A stretch of 64,000 nt of DNA from Rohdeia sp041398665 (GCA_041398665.1 JAWKUH010000013.1:62001-126000); one strand, 5' to 3'; shown: positions 1 to 9,045, counted from the stretch's first letter. A program made the numbers and translations. The notes: generated by a model not told the origin, from the letters alone.

Positions 1-1
1 C

Positions 2-1687
2 GCCGGCGACGTCGTCTTCGAGGGCGTCGCCAGCGAGCCGATCGTCGCCATGACCGTGTCGACCGGGCTCGGCTCGACGCCCGTCCAAGCGCCCGTGTTC
101 ACGCGCGGAAACCGCTTCGCGAGCGAGCCCGTCGAACTCGGCGTCGTCCCCTCGTCGCAGTCGCCGCTGCCCTACACCGTCACCGTCAAGGATCGCGCGG
201 GCAACTCGTCGGCGTCGGCCGTCACGGGCGACCTCACCCAGGTCGGGTTCGTGGGGGAGACGGTGCTCGCGCCCGCGGGCGCCGGCGACCCGATCGCGGT
301 GCACGTCTACGACGCGTCGACGCGCGCACCGCTCGCGGGAGCGCTCGTGCTTTCGCACGCCGATCCCGCCGGCTCGGGCACGCCGACCTTCGTGTCGAAC
401 GACACGACCGCGGCCGACGGCACCGCCGTCGTCACGAGCCACGCGAGCGGCGACGACGGGACGATCGTGACGGTGTTGCTCGACGGCTACGACATCGTCA
501 GCGTCCACGACTTCGGCTCGGCGCGACTGTCGATCGGGCTCGACCCGACCGGTGCCGGGACGCCGACCGTCCGCGGCTCGGTCAAGAGCACGGTCTCGCA
601 GGTGCTGTTCGCGCTCACGACCGGCGACGTCGCGTACGTCGACGGACGCCGCACCGACGGCGGTTCCGACGCGTTCGCGGGTTCGGTCTGCACGACGTCG
701 CCCTTCGGGCAGATCAGCGTGACGTGCCCCTACGGACCCGAACCCGTGCGCGCGTTCCGCAGCGGCTCGATCGCGTCGTTCGGCGGCGTGTTCGACCAGC
801 CGGAGTCGTCGTTCACGTCGCTGCTCTTCCTCTCGACGTACGCGCTCGCGTGGCCGCTCGCTCCGGTCGCTCCCGGCGTCCAGCAGACGATCGACCTCAC
901 GATCTCCAACCTGCTCACCGATCCCTCGGTGCCGCCGACGGAGGGGGCGATCGACCTCGGTGCGCTCAGCTTCGACGCGAGCGGCGCGACCGGGCTCGAC
1001 CTCGGGTCGCTCGTCGACGACGACGTCTTCCCCGGCGAGGTGCGCGTGCGCGTCGAAGCCGACTTCGGCGGCAGCGCGCCGCCCGTCCCGGCCGGCGTCG
1101 GCGCGAGCTACGACCAGGGCTCGGGCCTGTGGAACCTGCGCGGTGCCTGGGCCGGCGCGGTCTCGGCAGCGCTCGCGGACTCCTTCGACCCGCTCGAGCG
1201 ACTGTCCGTCGTCGCCGAGCTCTCCGACACGTCGGGCGCGTCGTCGGGCGTCCGCACGTCGTTCCAGGACGTGCTGCTCGGAGCGATCGCGTACTCCGCG
1301 CCGCCCGTCCCGACGATCCTGTCGCCCGCGACGACGTCGACGGTCGGCAGCGGCGCCTTCACGGTCGAGGTCGAGAACACGCTCGTCGACGGCGCCCTCG
1401 GCGGCACGCTCGGCAGCGGCGTCTACCGCCTCACCCTGCGCGACTCGGCGGGACGCGCCTGGCACCACTGGCGCCCGGACGTCGCGGACACCGACGGCGC
1501 CGTCGTGTTCTTCGTCCCCGACCTCACCGGGACCGGCGAAGCGGGCCTCGCCGACGGGACGCTGACCGCCGCCGCGTCCGCCTTCGCGTGGACCGGCTTC
1601 GATCCCCTGGGCTTCTTCTTCTCCGACCTCCGGACCCGGCCCGAGGTGTTCGCGACCGGCGCCGAGGTGGAGTACACCAAGCCCTGA
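2..1687 (+). CDS. Large secreted beta-rich protein, 3' part (partial at window start)
   Basis: The reading frame is open from the first bases of the window, so the true start lies upstream; an internal ATG at 50 is unlikely to be the start. The visible ~560 residues are rich in Gly, Ala, Ser, Asp and Val, almost free of cysteine, and look like consecutive beta-sandwich modules. An early stretch (TVKDRAGNSS) resembles Ig/CBM-like loops. A segment near residues 95-160 (VYDASTRAPLAGALV, then AADGTAVV) resembles a carboxypeptidase-regulatory or CnaB-type fold. No enzyme motif was seen. It is probably an extracellular or surface protein of the type common in planctomycetes. Function unknown; the coding call itself is secure from length and codon-position bias. 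Confidence 0.7.
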   Translation, partial: AGDVVFEGVASEPIVAMTVSTGLGSTPVQAPVFTRGNRFASEPVELGVVPSSQSPLPYTVTVKDRAGNSSASAVTGDLTQVGFVGETVLAPAGAGDPIAVHVYDASTRAPLAGALVLSHADPAGSGTPTFVSNDTTAADGTAVVTSHASGDDGTIVTVLLDGYDIVSVHDFGSARLSIGLDPTGAGTPTVRGSVKSTVSQVLFALTTGDVAYVDGRRTDGGSDAFAGSVCTTSPFGQISVTCPYGPEPVRAFRSGSIASFGGVFDQPESSFTSLLFLSTYALAWPLAPVAPGVQQTIDLTISNLLTDPSVPPTEGAIDLGALSFDASGATGLDLGSLVDDDVFPGEVRVRVEADFGGSAPPVPAGVGASYDQGSGLWNLRGAWAGAVSAALADSFDPLERLSVVAELSDTSGASSGVRTSFQDVLLGAIAYSAPPVPTILSPATTSTVGSGAFTVEVENTLVDGALGGTLGSGVYRLTLRDSAGRAWHHWRPDVADTDGAVVFFVPDLTGTGEAGLADGTLTAAASAFAWTGFDPLGFFFSDLRTRPEVFATGAEVEYTKP

Positions 1688-1844
1688 CGGCCGCCGCCGC
1701 GGGCGCGCGTCCTCGCCCGGAATCGCGCGGAATGCCGCGTTCCCGGGCGTTTCCGACCGTTCGGCGGCGTCGAGCGCCGGCGCGCTTGGCTGCTCGCGCC
1801 GGGGCTTGCTATGTTCCGTCCCGCGCTGCGGCGCGATCCTGCCC

Positions 1845-2501
1845 ATGGCGAACGAACGTCCCGCGCTCCGCGCGCCCCGCACCCTGGTCGCCCTCGCGCT
1901 GCTCGCCGCGTCGTTCGCGACCGCGTCCTGCCGCGAGACCGGCACCGAGCCGCCGGAGGTCGTGACCTTCGAGACGCCGCTGGTCGTCGGCGCCGACGCC
2001 GAGCTCCTCGCCTCGGTCCAGCCCGCCGACGTGTTCGTCGTCCCGGTGCTCGACGAGACCGAGACCTTCGGCACGCCGACGGAGGGCTTGCGGCGCGCGA
2101 TCTACGCGGGCCTCGTGCAGCGGCTCTACAGCCCGATCCGGATGGAGTGGGCAGACGCCGTCGTCGCCGATCTCGCGAAGTCGGGCGCGCCGCCGTCGGC
2201 CCAGGAGGCGAACGCGGCCCTCGGCGCCGACGCCTTCCTCGAGGTGCGCGTCCTCGCCTGGGACGAGACCGAGCTCGAGAGCGACGGCACGGTGCGCGTG
2301 CGCCTCGAGGCCGTCCTGCGCGACCCCGCCGACCCCGAGCACCCGCTGTGGGGCTACCGCATGGGGCGCCTCGTGGACGTGGGGGGGGTGTCGGCGCGCC
2401 GCGCCACGCACGACGTCCTCGTGGGCCGCGCCGTCGAGAAGGCGGCGGCGGACCTCCTCGCGCTCCTGCCCCAGCGGGACGCGCGCAGCGCGCCGCGCTG
2501 A
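1845..2501 (+). CDS. Putative lipoprotein of unknown function
   Basis: The ATG at 1845 is preferred over an upstream ATG at 1806 because it places a typical lipoprotein signal at the N-terminus: a basic start, a hydrophobic stretch (LVALALLAA) and the lipobox ATASC with Cys29 as the lipidation site. The mature part (about 190 residues) has alternating alpha/beta character, with VFVVPVLDET followed by a helix, then a conserved-looking ADAFLEVRVLAWDET strand. This resembles lipoproteins that compute or carry an ABC-type auxiliary or GNA1162/LpoB-like fold, but I cannot assign a family. Expected location is the inner leaflet of the outer membrane or the periplasm. The stop codon lies inside the first unit of a 26-bp tandem repeat. 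Confidence 0.7.
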   Translation: MANERPALRAPRTLVALALLAASFATASCRETGTEPPEVVTFETPLVVGADAELLASVQPADVFVVPVLDETETFGTPTEGLRRAIYAGLVQRLYSPIRMEWADAVVADLAKSGAPPSAQEANAALGADAFLEVRVLAWDETELESDGTVRVRLEAVLRDPADPEHPLWGYRMGRLVDVGGVSARRATHDVLVGRAVEKAAADLLALLPQRDARSAPR

Positions 2502-2574
2502 GCTGCCCGGCAGCGCCTCCGCGCTGAGCTGCCCGGCAGCGCCTCCGCGCCGAGTTTCTGGGCAGCGCCTCCGC
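2497..2574. repeat. 26-bp tandem repeat, three units
   Basis: Two identical 26-base units begin at 2497 and 2523, and a third, diverged unit begins at 2549. Each ends in GCAGCGCCTCCGC. The first unit contains the TGA stop of the upstream lipoprotein gene, so the array probably arose by duplication of the gene's 3' end. Confidence 0.85.
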
Positions 2575-2586
2575 GCCGGCGCGTGC

Positions 2587-2615
2587 TGGCGGTGGAGCGA
2601 CGCCGTCCCTACACT
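2587..2615 (+). promoter_or_regulatory. Possible promoter of rpsO
   Basis: A TACACT hexamer at 2610-2615 resembles a sigma70-type -10 element. At a 17-base spacing the -35 position holds TGGCGG, a poor match. It sits about 150 bases before the rpsO start, leaving a leader long enough for S15 autoregulation. Weak evidence from motif and position only. Confidence 0.25.
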
Positions 2616-2768
2616 CTTCGCCCTCGGGAGTCCGGGAAGCGCTCGTGCGAGCGCTCGGTCCCCCGAACCGTCCGCCACTGGGACGGCGCCCGCTGGCAGG
2701 GCCCGATCCGGTGCGGACAGAGTCCAGCGACCGCGCGAGCGGTCGCCACGATCCAGGAGATCGGAGCC

Positions 2769-3038
2769 ATGGCGGTCACCGCCGACGTCAAGAAACAGGT
2801 CGTCGCCGACTACGCGACGAAGCAGGGCGACACCGGGTCGCCCGAGGTCCAGGTCGCGCTCCTCACGGAGAACATCAAGAACCTGACGGAGCACCTCAAG
2901 GTGCACCGCAAGGACTACACGAGCCGCCGCGGCCTGCTGATGATGGTCGGCCAGCGGTCCAAGCTGCTGCGCTACCTGCGCCGCCGCAGCCCCGAGCGCT
3001 ACAAGGAACTCATCCAGCGCCTCGGCCTGCGCCGCTGA
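2769..3038 (+). CDS. rpsO: 30S ribosomal protein S15
   Basis: Encodes 89 residues, the standard length for S15, which binds the central domain of 16S rRNA (helices 20-22) early in small-subunit assembly. The signature is clear: TGSPEVQVALLTENI, then NLTEHLKVHRKDY, SRRGLLMMVGQR and LLRYLRRRSPERY. The start follows a good ribosome binding site (AGGAGA, about eight bases upstream). The order rpsO-pnp matches the arrangement in Escherichia coli and many other bacteria, where both genes are post-transcriptionally autoregulated. An upstream in-frame extension to 2583 is rejected because S15 is complete from this ATG. Confidence 0.98.
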   Translation: MAVTADVKKQVVADYATKQGDTGSPEVQVALLTENIKNLTEHLKVHRKDYTSRRGLLMMVGQRSKLLRYLRRRSPERYKELIQRLGLRR

Positions 3039-3170
3039 CGGCCGGATGCGCCCCTCGACCGTGGTCCGACGAGGACGGTCGCCTCGCGCCGGGACGAAGG
3101 TCCGACGGCAGCCGGCGACGACGCCTCGTGCACCGCAGGTCGCGTGCGCACCGCCGGTCCCGTGAACTCC

Positions 3171-3211
3171 GCGCCCGAAGGGCTCGTCGCGCGACGAGCT
3201 CGTTCGGGCGC
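3171..3211 (+). promoter_or_regulatory. Long hairpin in the rpsO-pnp leader (possible RNase III site)
   Basis: A 9-bp outer stem (3171-3179 with 3203-3211) encloses a near-perfect inner stem (3182-3190 with 3191-3199), giving a roughly 40-nt duplex about 130 bases before pnp. In E. coli the pnp leader carries an RNase III-cleaved hairpin through which PNPase represses its own mRNA. The position here suggests the same role, or termination of rpsO; there is no U-tract. Confidence 0.55.
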
Positions 3212-3262
3212 GACGCGTTCCGCGGCGACGTCGCGCGGCGCCCCGACCCCCACGAACGACTT

Positions 3263-3339
3263 CGTAGAAACGTCAGAGACGAAGAGAAAGAGAAGCAGAG
3301 ACGGAGAGCGCCGAGACAGGCGCAAGAGAGACGAAAGAG
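3263..3339 (+). promoter_or_regulatory. pnp: Purine-rich 5' leader of pnp
   Basis: About 75 bases immediately before the pnp start are almost pure A/G, with repeats of AGAGACG- and GAGAAAG-like motifs, very unlike the surrounding GC-rich DNA. The tract contains several overlapping Shine-Dalgarno-like GAAAGAG elements and should be unstructured. It may be a landing zone for ribosomal protein S1 or for the PNPase S1/KH domains in autoregulation (inference). Confidence 0.45.
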
Positions 3340-5448
3340 ATGACGAACCAACCCGTGCGCGTCGAGTGTGAGATCGACGGCAAGAAGCTGAGCCTCGAGA
3401 CCGGACTGGTCGCCAAACAGGCCCACGGCTCCGTGATCGCCCGACTGGGCGACACCATGGTCCTGGCCGCCGTCTGCACGGCGGCAGGACGCGACGACCT
3501 GGACTTCTTCCCCCTCACGGTGGACTACCGCGAGAAGACCGAAGCTGCGGGCAAGATCCCCGGCGGGTTCTTCAAGCGTGAGGGCCGCCCGACGACGAAG
3601 GAGATCCTGACGATGCGCCTGATCGACCGCTCGATCCGGCCGCTGTTCCCCGAGGGCTTCCGTCAGGAGGTCCAGGTGATGACGTCGGTGCTGTCCTACG
3701 ACGGCACCAACAACTCCGACATCGTGGCGATGATCGCGGCGTTCGCCGCGGTGCACATCAGCCCGGTGCCGTTCCGCGGTTCGCTCGGTGCGATCCGCAT
3801 CGGCAAGTTCGAGGGGCGCCTCACGCCGTTCCCGGACGCCTCGCGCATGCGCGAGGAGTCGATGCTCGACCTCGTCGTGTCGGGCCACAAGGACGCGATC
3901 GCGATGGTCGAGGCGTCGGCGCGCCAGATCCCCGAGCCGGAGATGATCGACGCGCTCGAGCTGGCCCACCGTCACATCAAGTCGATCTGCGACCTGGCCG
4001 ACGAGCTGCGCGACAAGGCCGGCAAGCCGAAGATGGAGTTCACGGCCCCGACGCCGGACCTCGATCTCAAGAGCAAGGTCGACGCCTACGCCGACCGCGT
4101 CCGCGAGGTCATCTTCACCGAGGGCAAGCACGCGCGTTACGCGGCGGTCGGCGCCGTCAAGAACGAGTGCGTCGAGGCCCTCACGGCGGGCATCACCGAC
4201 GCCGCCGAGCTGAAGGCCAGGACGAAGACCGTCAAGGAGCTCTTCGGCGACCTCTCGGGCCGCGTCGAGCGCGAGTGCATCCTCTCGGGGCGCCGCGTCG
4301 ACGGTCGCTCGCACACCGACATCCGCGACATCACGATCGTCCCGGAGTTCATCCCGCGCCACCACGGCTCGGTGCTCTTCACCCGCGGTGAGACCCAGGC
4401 GATCGTCTCCTCGACGCTCGGGACGCGCGACGACGAGCAGATCATCGACGGCATCGAGTCGGAGTACCGCAAGAACTTCTACCTGCACTACAACTTCCCG
4501 GCGTACAGCGTCGGCGAGGTGAAGCGCATCATGGGCCCGGGCCGTCGCGAGATCGGTCACGGCATGCTGGCCGAGCGCTCGCTCGCGCCGGTGCTCCCGA
4601 AGGCCGAGGAGTTCCCGTACACCATCCGCATCGTCTCGGACATCACCGAGTCGAACGGCTCGTCGTCGATGGCGAGCGTGTGCGGCGGCTGCCTCTCGCT
4701 GATGCTCGCCGGCGTGCCGATCCGTCAGCCCGTCGCCGGCATCGCGATGGGACTCGTCGGCGAGGGCGATCGCGTGGCGATCCTCTCCGACATCCTCGGC
4801 TCCGAGGACCACAACGGCGACATGGACTTCAAGGTCGCCGGCTCGGGTCTCGGCATCACCGCCCTCCAGATGGACATCAAGATCGAGGGTGTGACGCGCG
4901 ACCTGCTCGAGCGCGCCCTCGAACAGGCGCGCGAGGGCCGCATCCACATCCTCAAGAAGATGCTCGCCGCCGTGCCGCGTCCGAACTCGGAGGTCAGCCG
5001 CTGGGCGCCGAAGATGGAGAAGCTGAAGATCGATCCGGCTCGCATCGGCTTCCTGATCGGACCGGGCGGACGCACCATCAAGGGACTCGAGGAGCAGTTC
5101 CAGGTGCGCATCAGCGTCAGCGAGGACGGTCGCGTCACCGTCTCGGGCGTCGACCGCGAACTGCTCGAGAAGGGCTACCGCACGATCCAGGGCATGTTCG
5201 AGATGCCGGAGATCGGCTCGCGCTACTCCGGCACCGTGAAGGGCGTGAAGGACTTCGGTGCCTTCATCGAGATCCTCCCCGGCGTCGAGGGCATGTGCCA
5301 CATCTCCGAGCTCGCCGACGGCTACGTCGACAAGGTCACGGACATCGTGAACGTCGGTGACCAGGTCGAGGTCGTCGTGATCAACGTCGACGACCGCGGC
5401 AAGATCAAGCTGTCGCGGAAGCAGGCCATGGAGACCGTCGAGAACTGA
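3340..5448 (+). CDS. pnp: Polyribonucleotide nucleotidyltransferase (PNPase)
   Basis: A 702-residue phosphorolytic 3'-5' exoribonuclease of normal length that degrades mRNA in the cytoplasm, usually as a trimer and often with RNase E or a helicase. Order of domains: first RNase PH core (about 10-140, with GDTMVLAAV and GGFFKREGRPTTKE), a helical linker, second RNase PH core (about 300-540, with GRRVDGRSHTDIR and FTRGETQA), a KH domain around residues 558-620 with the GPGG loop (GFLIGPGGRTIKG), and an S1 domain from about 625 to 693 (VKDFGAFIEILPGVEGMCH). The start follows the purine-rich leader. It lies downstream of rpsO, with a strong hairpin between the two genes. Confidence 0.98.
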   Translation: MTNQPVRVECEIDGKKLSLETGLVAKQAHGSVIARLGDTMVLAAVCTAAGRDDLDFFPLTVDYREKTEAAGKIPGGFFKREGRPTTKEILTMRLIDRSIRPLFPEGFRQEVQVMTSVLSYDGTNNSDIVAMIAAFAAVHISPVPFRGSLGAIRIGKFEGRLTPFPDASRMREESMLDLVVSGHKDAIAMVEASARQIPEPEMIDALELAHRHIKSICDLADELRDKAGKPKMEFTAPTPDLDLKSKVDAYADRVREVIFTEGKHARYAAVGAVKNECVEALTAGITDAAELKARTKTVKELFGDLSGRVERECILSGRRVDGRSHTDIRDITIVPEFIPRHHGSVLFTRGETQAIVSSTLGTRDDEQIIDGIESEYRKNFYLHYNFPAYSVGEVKRIMGPGRREIGHGMLAERSLAPVLPKAEEFPYTIRIVSDITESNGSSSMASVCGGCLSLMLAGVPIRQPVAGIAMGLVGEGDRVAILSDILGSEDHNGDMDFKVAGSGLGITALQMDIKIEGVTRDLLERALEQAREGRIHILKKMLAAVPRPNSEVSRWAPKMEKLKIDPARIGFLIGPGGRTIKGLEEQFQVRISVSEDGRVTVSGVDRELLEKGYRTIQGMFEMPEIGSRYSGTVKGVKDFGAFIEILPGVEGMCHISELADGYVDKVTDIVNVGDQVEVVVINVDDRGKIKLSRKQAMETVEN

Positions 5449-6166
5449 TCTCGACGGGATCGGCGCCCGCCTCCGGGCGGCGCCGCTCCCGGCTCCAACT
5501 CGACCCCACAGGGGTCCGCGGCCCCCGTGGCCGTCTCGGCGCGGCGCCGCCGGTCCACAACCCGCGGGGCGCGCCGCGCTGCGAGCGGGGCAGATGGGTT
5601 TGTTGCGTCCGAGGTCCGCGGCGGGGGGGGCGCGTCCGAGGAGCCCCGCCGACGTCCGACCTCGCACCGTCCGCCGACGTTCGTGCGACGTTCGCCTGCG
5701 ATCTCGCTCGCGGGTCGCACCACGGACTTTTTCCGCGCCATGGTCCCCCGTCTTCGGCGCAGTGCAGCACGATGCTAGAAACGCCCTCGGGTACGGGAGA
5801 TCCGGCACGGATCTTCCGGACGGCCGGGGGCTGCGGTCGTCGAGTGTTCTTCGAGTTCGGCGGCGTCGCCGCAGGTCGGGACCTGCAGCGTCGCCCTCGG
5901 GCGCCGCGGATCGGGGTTCATGCCCGGATCCCGCGGTTCCGATAGGACCTTCGAACGTCCGCGGTCCGGGTGGGGAGCCTCGGCACCCTTCCGTCCCGGA
6001 CCGGTCCTTCCGGCGAGCGACGGCGATCGAACCCGATCGCGATCCGGACGGGACCCCACTCACCGCCGACCCGCCCCGCGGGCTCGGCGGCCGCGACTCC
6101 GCCGAGGGGTGTACCCCCTCCGACCGCCCGAAGCACTCCACCTCGTTCCGAACCCCGCCCGACGCC
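5449..6166. other. Intergenic region after pnp, no gene recognised
   Basis: This 718-base stretch contains open frames, but their translations are Arg/Pro/Ser-rich and typical of non-coding GC-rich DNA. A short imperfect GC hairpin at about 5461-5483, just after the pnp stop, may help terminate the transcript but has no U-tract. A TAGAAA element near 5774 could be a -10 hexamer. I saw no RNase P, tmRNA, SRP or 6S RNA signature. Confidence 0.5.
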
Positions 6167-6613
6167 ATGCGCCTCCTCGCCGTCGCCGCCACGCTCCTCC
6201 TCTCCGCAGTTCTCCTCGACGAAGCCGGTGCCGACGCGGTCGGGGTACCGGACGGAGCGGCGCTCGCCGCCTCCGCGGTGAGCGAAGCGGATCCCGTCGA
6301 CTCGGGGTGGCAGGTGCGCGCCGAGGACAACATCGTCGGGCTCTCGGACGCGAAGACGCTCTCCAACCCGGCCGTCGTCGACTACGACAAGCTGATGGCC
6401 GCGACGCCGGAGATGCAGAAGCTCAAGAAGGACCGCATCGATCCGAACTCGCCCGAGGGCATCCAGCTCACCACCGCCGCGCAGCAGCGGGTCCAGCGGG
6501 CCTGCCAGGCGATCATGACCCAGGAGGGTCACTGCAGCGTGTGGAAGGCGATCAGCCACACCGACGGTCGCCAGGTGCCGGACATCACGGCGCTCGTGAA
6601 GAAGCAGCTCTGA
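6167..6613 (+). CDS. Small exported protein of unknown function
   Basis: Encodes 148 residues. The ATG at 6167 was chosen because it opens with a signal peptide (MRLLAVAATLLLSAVLL, likely cleavage after EAGADA or so); the longer upstream frame reads as arginine-rich noise. The mature protein contains a helical charged segment (MQKLKKDRIDPNS), QQRVQRACQAI and GHCSVWKAISH, so two cysteines about a dozen residues apart that could form a disulfide. No family recognised. It is monocistronic and ends at a strong bidirectional terminator shared with the convergent methyltransferase gene. Probably periplasmic. Confidence 0.7.
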   Translation: MRLLAVAATLLLSAVLLDEAGADAVGVPDGAALAASAVSEADPVDSGWQVRAEDNIVGLSDAKTLSNPAVVDYDKLMAATPEMQKLKKDRIDPNSPEGIQLTTAAQQRVQRACQAIMTQEGHCSVWKAISHTDGRQVPDITALVKKQL

Positions 6614-6676
6614 CGGCGCCGTCGCGCCGGAGCCGCGCGCGCCCGAGCCGCACAGGACGGAGCCGCGAAGCACGAA

Positions 6677-6713
6677 GCCGCCGGGCCGTTCCCCTTCGGA
6701 ACGGCCCGGCGGC
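6677..6713. terminator. Bidirectional terminator hairpin
   Basis: A perfect 16-bp stem (6677-6692 with 6698-6713) has a 5-base loop, CCTTC. It lies between two convergent genes, whose stops are at 6613 (plus) and 6757 (minus). No long U-tract, as is usual for very GC-rich genomes. Confidence 0.8.
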
Positions 6714-6756
6714 TCCGTTCCGGGCGATCGCTCGCACCGAAACCGCCGCGCACCCC

Positions 6757-7386
6757 TCAGGGCCGTCGGAACACGACGATCGACGAGTTCGCGTGGCTGA
6801 TCTCGGGGTCGTAGATGTCGTCCACGAGCTCCAGCCCCGTCATCGCGAGGATCTCGCGCATGTCGTCGGACCGGAAGCGCGCGCGCCAGCCCGAGAAGGG
6901 GTCGCGCCCCGTCGGTGCGCGGTCGACGCTGGCGTAGTGCACGACGCCGTGCCCGCCCGGTGCGAGCAGGCGCGCGAAGTCGCGGAAGTAGCCCAGGACC
7001 TCCGGGCGTTCGACGTGGACGAACACGTCGAACGAGAACACGAGGTCGATCGAACCGTCCTCCTCGATCGGGACGCTCGTCCCGTCGCCCAGCAGGTAGC
7101 GGATCGACCCGTCGCGATCGCCGAAGCGCTCTCGGCACATCTCGAGGCACTTCGGCGAGAGGTCGAGCAGGGCCAGGCTGCGCGGACCGGCGGCGAGCAG
7201 TTCCGCCGTGAAGCGGCCGCCGCCCGGACCGATCTCGAGCATCCGCTGCCCGGCTCGCGCGTAGCGGCGGACCGTCGCGTCGAGGATCCCCTGCCACCAG
7301 GCTTCCCCGACGGTCCACTCCTCGCCTCGGCGGGACCAGTCGAACGTCTGGTCCCACATCTTCAGGTTCTCTTCGCGCGTGGGCAT
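6757..7386 (-). CDS. Class I SAM-dependent methyltransferase
   Basis: Encodes 209 residues with a Methyltransf_11/25-type Rossmann fold. Motif I is MLEIGPGGGRFTAEL, the acidic residue after strand 2 is in LALLDLSPKCLEMCR, followed by a GDG turn, and motif IV is DLVFSFDVFVHVERPEV, with the post-motif FARLLAPGGHGVVHY. The substrate cannot be read from the sequence; the N-terminal MWDQTFDWSRRGEEW resembles small-molecule or lipid methyltransferases. It is monocistronic on the minus strand, and its start codon is about 160 bases from the divergent secretin gene. The very long frame extending upstream from here is a shadow of the plus-strand genes. Confidence 0.88.
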   Translation of the reverse strand: MPTREENLKMWDQTFDWSRRGEEWTVGEAWWQGILDATVRRYARAGQRMLEIGPGGGRFTAELLAAGPRSLALLDLSPKCLEMCRERFGDRDGSIRYLLGDGTSVPIEEDGSIDLVFSFDVFVHVERPEVLGYFRDFARLLAPGGHGVVHYASVDRAPTGRDPFSGWRARFRSDDMREILAMTGLELVDDIYDPEISHANSSIVVFRRP

Positions 7387-7548
7387 CCCACGAACGTAGC
7401 CGGGCTCCGGCTCCCCGTGTGCGACCCGACACGGATCCGTCCTTCGGTCCTTCGTGCCACGAGGGGGGTCGATCGGCTCCCGCCTTGCGACGGATCGGGC
7501 CCGACGTGTCACACTCGAACGGCCGTACGCCGATAGCCCGGTCTCCGC

Positions 7549-9045
7549 ATGCCGTCCGTCCCGAGGATCTCCGTCGCGCTCGTCGCGCTGCTCGTCGCCG
7601 CCTGCGCGGCGCCCGAGCCGCAGAAGGGACGCACCGGGACCCTCTCCGAACTGCGCGACATGCTCGAGGAGGGGAGCGCCGGTCCGGTCCAGGCCGAGGT
7701 CGTCGACCAGGACCCCTCCGCCGTCGGCCCGCCGGCCGAACTCTCGCCCTTCGGCGACCAGCTCCCCGCGTGGGGCGTGCCGGGGCCGGGGCAGGGCGCC
7801 CTCGAGTCGGACGACGCCCCGCTCGTCGCGGCGCTCACCGCCGTCGTCGGCGAGGACGGCGGCGCGGACGTCCGACCCGAGGTGCAGTTCGCCCAGAACC
7901 CGTACCTGCGGTTCGGCGAACGCATCATCGTCCGACGCGACGGACGCATCACGAAGCCCTTCCCGGTGCAGGTGGGGCGCGGCAAGCGACTGCTCCAGCT
8001 CATGGCGCAGATCGGCGGCTTCCCGATGTCGTACCGCGTCATCCCGGAGAACGCCGACCCGCAGGCGCCGGCGGGCGACCCGCCCGGGCCCGAGGTCGCG
8101 GACGTCGTGCTCCTCGAGAACTGGGACTTCGAGCAGTACTCGACCTTCCAGCCGCAGCTCCTCACCGCTCCGAGCGACGCCAAGGACCTCAAGATCGCGG
8201 ACTGGTTCGTCGTCACCGCGGGTGAGGACCTCCTGGCGGAGATCGAGGAGTTCATCGACCTGTTCATCGGCAGCGTGCCGCAGATCGAGATCGAGGCGCG
8301 CATCGTCGAGGTCGTCACGACGGACGAGCTCGACTACGGCGTCCGCGGGAACGGCCCCGGCGGCGCGGTGACCGCGACGTTCCCGACGGGGACGTTCGTC
8401 GACTTCTTCTCCTACGCGGTGCCGAACACGGCGGACGCCAACGAGGCGCTGCTCGGCATCGGGGCGATCCAGGACGGCGTCGCGATCGACGCGATCCTCG
8501 AGATCATCCAGACCTGGGAGAACGTCACGATCACGACGCAGCCCAAGATCGCCGTGCGCGAGGGCGGCACCGCCGAGGTCGTGAACTCCGCCGAGGTCCC
8601 GTTCTTCAACTTCACGGGCTTCAACTCGACCAACGGCAACTTCAACGCGACCCTCGTGTTCAAGCCGGTCGGCGTCGAGCTCTACGCCTCGCCGCGTGTG
8701 CTCGGCACCGACACGCTCGCGCTCAACCTCTACGTCTCGGCCTCCGAGCAGGTCGGCACGGCGATCAGCTTCTTCGACGCGAACGGCAACGCCGTGCGCT
8801 CGCCGCTGATCGCCAAGCGGCAGGCGCGGACCGTCGTCTACCTCAAGCCCGGTCAGGCCGTCGTCATCGGCGGCCTCGAGTCGGTGCGCGAGGTCATGCA
8901 GGAGCGCAAGGTCCCGATCCTCGGGGACATCCCGCTGATCGGGATCCTGTTCCGCTCGGAGCTCAAGCGGAAGGAGCGCACCAACGTGCTCTTCTTCATC
9001 CGCCCCCGCGTGCTCCAGGGAACCGACTTCATGAGCGACCTGTGA
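7549..9045 (+). CDS. Secretin (GspD/type II-III secretion family), lipoprotein
   Basis: A 498-residue outer-membrane secretin, shorter than typical GspD (about 650). It begins with a lipoprotein signal (VALLVAAC, Cys19). A linker and an N-domain-like region (about 110-240) come before the pre-barrel strand QIEIEARIVEVVTTDELDYG. The C-terminal secretin core carries the family signature QAVVIGGLESV followed by VPILGDIPLIGILF and the final RTNVLFFIRPRV. Secretins form 12-15-mer gated channels for type II secretion, type IV pili or related systems. The next gene is a GspK-like pseudopilin, which favours a type II secretion or pilus-related role. Only one or no KH-like N1 repeat is evident, so the periplasmic portion is reduced. 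Confidence 0.9.
   Translation: MPSVPRISVALVALLVAACAAPEPQKGRTGTLSELRDMLEEGSAGPVQAEVVDQDPSAVGPPAELSPFGDQLPAWGVPGPGQGALESDDAPLVAALTAVVGEDGGADVRPEVQFAQNPYLRFGERIIVRRDGRITKPFPVQVGRGKRLLQLMAQIGGFPMSYRVIPENADPQAPAGDPPGPEVADVVLLENWDFEQYSTFQPQLLTAPSDAKDLKIADWFVVTAGEDLLAEIEEFIDLFIGSVPQIEIEARIVEVVTTDELDYGVRGNGPGGAVTATFPTGTFVDFFSYAVPNTADANEALLGIGAIQDGVAIDAILEIIQTWENVTITTQPKIAVREGGTAEVVNSAEVPFFNFTGFNSTNGNFNATLVFKPVGVELYASPRVLGTDTLALNLYVSASEQVGTAISFFDANGNAVRSPLIAKRQARTVVYLKPGQAVVIGGLESVREVMQERKVPILGDIPLIGILFRSELKRKERTNVLFFIRPRVLQGTDFMSDL

Noticed and set aside
5594..6166. N-terminal extension of the small exported protein
   Set aside because: Would bury the signal peptide inside a 190-residue arginine-rich stretch.
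3010..6366. A 1118-codon minus-strand open frame over pnp
   Set aside because: Mirror-image shadow of pnp and neighbours; Arg/Asp/Val-rich translation with no domain, a common artefact in very GC-rich DNA.
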